Shown: positions 58,872-64,000 of the stretch, piece after piece
Numbering within the stretch: position 1 is the stretch's first letter
How the letters are laid out: each line of letters begins with the position of its first letter
Origin: Perilla frutescens
Taxonomy: Eukaryota; Streptophyta; Magnoliopsida; Lamiales; Lamiaceae
Reading direction: 5' to 3'
DNA length: 64,000 nt
Assembly (NCBI GenBank): GCA_026008535.1
Contig: BRKX01000004.1
Coordinates: 37,142,501-37,206,500, forward strand
Translations under genes and position numbers: made by a program
Notes under the pieces: model-generated
Databases searched by the model: none
What the model was told of the DNA's origin: nothing
The model's input: the letters and a program-made list of their open reading frames with translations, nothing else

Positions 58872-60534
58872 CCGTACCTCACCTCATCGAGCCTCAGACA
58901 TTAAATAAGGGCGCTTTTCGGGAGGTAACCCGAGCTTTTATTACTTTCCTTCATTTTTCGTATTTCATTTAGTTACTTACTTATTTTTCTTTAATATAAT
59001 AATAAAAAAAACGAGCGAGAGTTCTCATCCAACTTTCTAGTGCAGGTTACTCTTCTAGCACTGCCCTTACCCTTACCGAGCCCATAGAGCAAGTTATTTG
59101 CCACCTGGTGGAACAAAGTTAGCCCCTTTTCTTTTCCCCTTCCTTTTAATCGTTGCTTGTCCTTAATTTGCTTGTTGTTTTTTGTTTTCCTTTTTGTGTG
59201 TGAGTTTTTATTTCTGTTCTAGCTTGAGTTTGCTTTTATTTTCCTCTCACAGTGAGGACACTGTGACCTTCAAGTGTGGGGGGGGGATTACCTTGTTAGT
59301 TTCTTGATTATTGAAGTTATAAAAAAAAGAGTCGTTTTTTTTTTGTTTCTGTTGGAAGATGACTAAGTATTGATTGCCACGAATTGATGAACTTGAGGAG
59401 AATGGGCTGTGATTAGTTTAACTGGATGAATGGTTGTTGTTTTGTGGAAATGTGCCAATTTTTGGATGAGATCTTGAATGATGAATTATGCTTTCAATCA
59501 AAACTTTTTGAGCCTACAAAATTGTGAGTTTTTGAGCCTATGAGCATGCATTTATAAGAGCTCGAATTTTTTTGATGAGTGTTGTCTGATTATGTTATTT
59601 GATGCTTGAATTGTTTTGTCGCCACTTTGTTGTCACCTTTAATTTCTTTCACAAATATGATCAAGGCATTAGGGATACCCGAGCTACTGGCCCAAAAGAA
59701 AATGCCCTGCCCGTTCATTGTCAATTAGTGAGCCCCTTTGAGCCTAACAGATCCAATTTCATTGATTGCAGCCACTATAAACTAGCCTTAGCCTTTCTTT
59801 TGGCATGCTTTTGTCCTTGGAATCAGGCAAGTTTTGTATGAATTGTTATTTGAGCTGCACTATTGAAAGAATTGAGGGCTAGAAGTAACAGAAGAATCAT
59901 AAATTCTCACACCCTGTTCCTCGAAAAAAAAGAAAGAAAAAGTATATTCAAGGATACAGAAGCACAACTTTAGAAAAAAAAAAGAAAAAAAGAGAAAAGA
60001 TTGAGGAGTAAGCTGTGAAGAAGAGCAAAACTCAATGTGCTCGCACTTAGAATAATCCCCATTTTGGTTTGGAAAAGAAATTGGTTGCAGCCGTGCTCCA
60101 CATAGACATTCGTGCTTATACTTGCATTATTCCAGCTTCACTTAGCCACTTTAGCCAAAAACAGCCTACCTCATGAGCCTGAGCCCCATTATAACCAAAG
60201 AGGAAAAGACCTTGTGATTTGTGATGCACTTGAAGAGTGGCAACTTTGATGACAAATGAGCAATTCTATGCTGAAGATAACTAGTCATGATTCTTGAGTA
60301 AATAGCCTCCTGACCTTATTTCTTTGAGTGATGAAGAGTGAATCTTGGTGAGGCTGGATTGATGAGTATGATTCTAACTTGATTGACAATATGTTGGCAT
60401 GTTTCTTGAACAAAATTGGTTGGTGGTTGGTGGTTTGTGGATTGATAAATCTCAGCTCGTACTCTTATTTCTCATTGATTTAGGAGGTTGAAACTTGGTC
60501 ATTTATGATTGTTGAGTCTGTTATCTGTTTTTGT
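58872..60534 (+). other. Athila-3 3' noncoding region with a second polypurine-like tract
   Basis: About 1.66 kb without a supported gene (the 80-codon frame 59599-59841 has no domain). At 59270-59290 it contains CAAGTGTGGGGGGGGGATTA, almost the same as the true tract at 60555-60571. Confidence 0.6.
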
Positions 60535-60571
60535 TGCTCGAGGACGAGCAAGGTTTAAGTGTGGGGGGATT
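60535..60571 (+). promoter_or_regulatory. Athila-3 hairpin and polypurine tract
   Basis: A perfect hairpin TGCTCGAGGACGAGCA (60535-60550) is followed by the tract TAAGTGTGGGGGGAT just before the 3' LTR. The hairpin recurs beside the Athila-1 tract (4239-4254). Confidence 0.85.
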
Positions 60572-61932
60572 TGATAGGACGTATTTTAATTGCTTTTATT
60601 GTTATCTTTTGGTGCCATTTCTCCTAATTAATTGCCCTATACTTGTGTATTTTGGAAGAATGATGTGTTTGTTGAGTTGTGTAGGGATGTAGTACAAAGA
60701 TGGAGAAAAGGGCATGTTTTTAGTGCAAAAAGAATCTAAGTGAAGAAAGAGCAAAATTCGAGTCTGAGTAGATCCGGCCGTAAGGGTTTGCAACTGGAAA
60801 GCTGGAGCGAGTTTCTGGAACCTGGGCTTCTACACGCGTTTTGGGCTTGCAAAATACAATTCTCGGCCCAAACCATGACCTGGACGCGGAATTGAGCTCC
60901 CCACCGCCTCAAGAGTCCTTCTCTTGCTATGTTTCCTAGTTTAGATTGATTAGGATTTTATTTCCTTATCTAATGTTTTAATTAAGGATATTATATATAG
61001 ATTAGGACTTATTTCTTTATGATTCATTCTATTCTTCACGACACAGACCAGAGAGATGTAGTCCAGCGATTTTTATTTCTTCTTCTTCATTATTTCATGG
61101 TGTTCTGCTCCGTTAATTATCAGCGTGATTTTATGATTATACAAGTTAGCTAATTCACTCGTATTCTGGTGACGACGACGAAGCTCTGCTTATATAACTG
61201 TGAGATCTGATTGTTTGTTCATAATTAATTGATGCATGTATCTTGGATTTCGAGTTGTTAATTATTCTAAGTCTGTCGAATAGTTTCAAATATTTGGTAG
61301 GTTGTGATTAATTATTAGCCAATGAAATCGGCCATACGTAATCGTGGTTTAGGTTTAATCAGTGGTAAAACGGTTGCTCAAAACTAGGGGAATAACAGAG
61401 TTAATTTTACAGTCCTGCGTCAGAGTCTGTAAGTTAAGAATCGGGTCTCTCTTGTGCTAATTGCTTTCGGTTTATTAAACTTAAAGAGCGTCTCTTACAG
61501 TTGTTAACCGATTAGAGAATAATTAATGAAGCGTCTTCTTAATTATTGAAACAGTATGGAGAGATTAGGTTATGTCAGAAGCGTCTTCGATGACTATAAC
61601 TGATTTACATGGTTTGATTAATTAATTCTTGCATCTGTGATCGGTGTTACAAGTGGAGTGGAGTTTGTTGGATCCGGAATACCTTTTGGTCATTGATTTA
61701 AATCCGTCTTCTTTTGCACAAGTATTTTCGCTAGTTGTTTATTTAATTCTTTAATTTATTTTGCTGTATAATTCACACAAAACACCTTTCTGGAAGTTTG
61801 GTCACGCAGCTGAAAATCAAGGGTAATTCTCGTCGATCCCTTGGGAGATGATCCTGCTCACCACTGTACTCTGCAGTGTGGGCTTGCCGACGAAAGTCGG
61901 AACATTTATTTTTGGTGAAAAACGACACACCA
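60572..61932 (+). repeat. Athila-3 3' LTR
   Basis: 1361 bp, TGATAGGACGTATTTTA to ACACACCA, partner of 55110-56478. The same 63-codon minus-strand frame occurs in both copies (55140-55331 and 60602-60793) and has no domain. Confidence 0.93.
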
Positions 61933-61937
61933 GCCGA

Positions 61938-62460
61938 CATCCCTTTTAATCATGTTAAAGTTCAGCCTGAACTGCTCAAACCTCGGGGACAAGCTATGAA
62001 GAACAATGTCGATTTGAGAATCGCCATCCAGCTCTCCACCTAAGGTCTCGATCTTAGCCAGATACCCCATCATTGTGAGAACGTGATCCCGAACAGGTGT
62101 GGAGTCAGACATTCTCGCATCCATTAGCTTCTTCATTGCCAAATGACGTGCCGAAGAGCTACCTAAGGTTGTACATGATATCATAAGCGGTTTTCATAGG
62201 TTCATGCTGATGTTGCAACATATTCGACATGGATGCCAGAATGTAACAGTGCGCTATCTCATTAGACCTAACCCATTTATCATATGAAACCTTTAGGCTT
62301 CGTCAGAACCATCATCTGGCTTCTGAGGACATACCTCTTCAAGTACGTATTTGTGTCCTTCCACAGTGAGAACAAGATTAAGGTTTCGAATCCAATCATT
62401 GTAATTTTCACCGATTAACTTGTTTTCTTTGAGAATAGTGGACAGGTTGGAGAGTGCCAT
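61938..62460 (-). pseudogene. Copia B gag, N-terminal part
   Basis: The ATG at 62460-62458 starts MALSNLSTILKENKLIGENY, then WIRNLNLVLTVEGHKYVLEE. The middle is in broken frames. The frame 62184-61938 continues KLMDARMSDSTPVRDHVLTM, DSQIDIVLHSLSPRFEQFRL up to the Athila-3 insertion. This is the UBN2-type Gag of Copia elements, forming the capsid. Confidence 0.85.
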
Positions 62461-64000
62461 GATGATACAGAATAACTGAAAAGTAAACATATAGTACAGT
62501 CACAAACTTTATGATACTCACATATAATCGTATACCTAAAAAAATTATATGTAATCCACTGACATTTTAAAAATGTTTCTTATAAGCCACGTTAGTGTGG
62601 ACGTTTATAAAATTCATCCTTAAACAGGTAAAACCACCTTTAATTTACCTCCAGTCAATTTTCCTTATGACAAGTAAATTAATAGTCGAAAATAACCACG
62701 GTCATGTAACCTTCCAATTAATAAGCCACGTTAGTGTGGACGTTTACTAATAAATTACACCTAAGTGTGAACACCATCATCTTAGCACCAAGTCCACTAT
62801 TTCGAATTTCCTGCTCCAGTTGGAGGAGTCAGTTTGTTCTAATAGTGTTCTACAACTATCTTGATAAAGAAGTTTAATTTCTAGAGATAACAGTGATATG
62901 ACACATCCGTTATAGAGGAAGACCTATTGTCAACTCGCATGTCTATCACATCTCAATTAAACCAGATTAATGGAGACCGTTTGAGATTTCTACATACATT
63001 GGTATGAATCTCTCCCACTTAGTTATTTAAGATTGAGGTTTCATTTTATCCCATTGTAAAACATGCAAACATCACATAAAAAGATAAAACACCATTGCAT
63101 GCTTCAAACAACATAATAAGCAATAATAATAAAAACCAACTATCATGGCTTATATCTCATGTTGCTGAATGAGATAAAACTGAAAAGTCAGCTCCGGAAC
63201 CTCGGGCATGGCCGCCGCCCCCATCAATGCGCCTCGCCATAAATCCTAGCTCCAATTAGGATTTCGGAACGTGAATCAGTGACACTTCCTTCCTTGAGCT
63301 GTACTACTCTCCTTCTTTGAGTTGATCTTCAAACTTTATTCAATATAGAATTTCTATTCCTTAAAGGAAAAAACTAATATATCTAGAATAAAATTACAAC
63401 TCAATAACTTGGTCTAATAGTTTTATTTCTATTACATTAAAACAACATAAAATAAAACCTAGACCTAATCCATGGATTTTCTCATGGATTAAAATCACGT
63501 AGCCAAACCGGCATACGTCCCTTTATACATCCAACATAAATTAAAACATACATCACATAATTAAGGAGCCATGATAGTCGGTAACCCTGCAAACAAGTCA
63601 ATCTACAAATCTAACAATCACAATTACATGATAAGCATAAAATAACATATGATATCCACACATGACATTATTTTCAAAATATCCAATTAATAAATTAATA
63701 AATTTCAATAATTCATACTAGATATAATTTGGAAATTAAAATAATTATCCACCAAATTAAATCTAAGTAAATCTCGAAAATATCCTTAAAAATAAATCTG
63801 GAAATTTGTTAAAATTATCCACCAAATTTATTTCTTAATTTTCGGATAACACCCTAATTAATTAATATTTAGAAATCTTGATATAGATCAAAAATCTATC
63901 CCAAATATTTGGATAGGGTTCGAAAATCACCAAAGATAAAATTTGGAGATTTGATCCACTTCAAATTCCATCCAAAATTAAATCTTATTTTCAACCCTAT
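62461..64000 (-). other. Copia B leader region, continuing past the window
   Basis: No gene. A 26-bp direct repeat (ATAAGCCACGTTAGTGTGG core) lies at 62582-62607 and 62721-62746. No LTR or primer site was recognised before 64000, so the untranslated leader is at least 1.5 kb unless another insertion intervenes. Confidence 0.55.

Larger units (their letters stand above)
55110..61932 (+). mobile_element. Athila-3: complete but pol-less Athila-like element, TSD GCCGA
   Basis: The 6823-bp element has 5' LTR 55110-56478, primer site 56484-56501, gag from 56573, part of protease, a short C-terminal ORF, a 1.7-kb noncoding region, polypurine tract and 3' LTR 60572-61932. It is flanked by a perfect 5-bp duplication GCCGA (55105-55109 and 61933-61937). 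It interrupts Copia B gag; the Copia frame continues in register on both sides. RT, RNase H and integrase are absent, so it would need enzymes from a relative. Confidence 0.95.
51327..64000 (-). mobile_element. Copia B: Ty1/copia element, RT-deleted, split by Athila-3
   Basis: On the minus strand: a leader (to at least 64000), gag (62460-61938), then Athila-3 (55110-61932), then the rest of gag, nucleocapsid, protease, integrase, a deleted RT, RNase H, a polypurine tract and the 3' LTR (52749-51327). It is inserted in Athila-4. The 5' LTR and the second target duplication lie beyond the window. The LTR matches that of Copia A and the solo LTR at 14749. Confidence 0.88.

Noticed and set aside
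62582..62746. Short CRISPR-like direct repeats
   Set aside because: Only two copies in a plant retroelement leader; no array and no cas genes.

Overview
This is nuclear DNA of a flowering plant, most likely a eudicot. One intact-looking host gene, an SBP-box (SPL) transcription factor with a spliced zinc-finger domain and a miR156 target site, sits in AT-rich, transposon-packed sequence. The other coding signals belong to LTR retrotransposons (Ty1/copia and Athila-like Ty3/gypsy) or DNA transposons (Mutator-like, hAT-like, CACTA-like). No prokaryotic gene arrangement, rRNA, genuine tRNA gene or CRISPR array is visible.

Left block, 1-24.9 kb: nested retrotransposons. A decayed Copia (Copia A, + strand, to 3466) lies in the 3' LTR of a pol-deleted Athila-like element (Athila-1, - strand, 3467-10394). 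Athila-1 lies in the 3' part of a second Athila-like element (Athila-2, - strand, 10395-21795). Athila-2 also carries two solo LTRs, each with a perfect 5-bp target duplication (14749-16161 and 16504-17757). Beyond its 5' LTR comes an old Copia (Copia C), itself split by another solo LTR (22452-24321).

Middle block, 25-41.5 kb: DNA transposons. These are a hAT-type MITE (25034-25568), a decayed LTR-like stretch (26471-28226), a hAT-type element with a perfect 8-bp duplication and an internal tRNA-like promoter (28507-29439), a short Mutator-like element that may carry captured host sequence (30183-31553), and a 4.9-kb MuDR-like element (35997-40886). The last encodes a broken MURA-type transposase and a convergent broken GRF zinc-finger ORF. 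CACTA-like debris follows to about 41.54 kb.

Host gene, 44.3-47.2 kb: the SPL gene, preceded by a CT-rich probable leader with a candidate 5'UTR intron.

Right block, 47.9-64 kb: more nesting. A truncated Athila-like element (Athila-4, + strand, from 48696) is interrupted in its protease by a Copia (Copia B, - strand, 51327 to beyond the window). Copia B is interrupted in gag by a complete but pol-less Athila-like element (Athila-3, + strand, 55110-61932) with two LTRs, primer-binding site, polypurine tract and a 5-bp duplication GCCGA. Athila-1 and Athila-3 are related; the LTRs of Copia A, Copia B and the solo LTR at 14749 are one family.

No retroelement here looks autonomous: reverse transcriptase is deleted, split or missing in each. 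The strongest second-look signals are separate pol deletions in related elements, a very uneven LTR divergence in Athila-3, premature stops that are mostly C-to-T/G-to-A changes, and the two-gene convergent MuDR-like element. I found no convincing evidence of a wholly new biological system. Coordinates and difference counts were read by eye.
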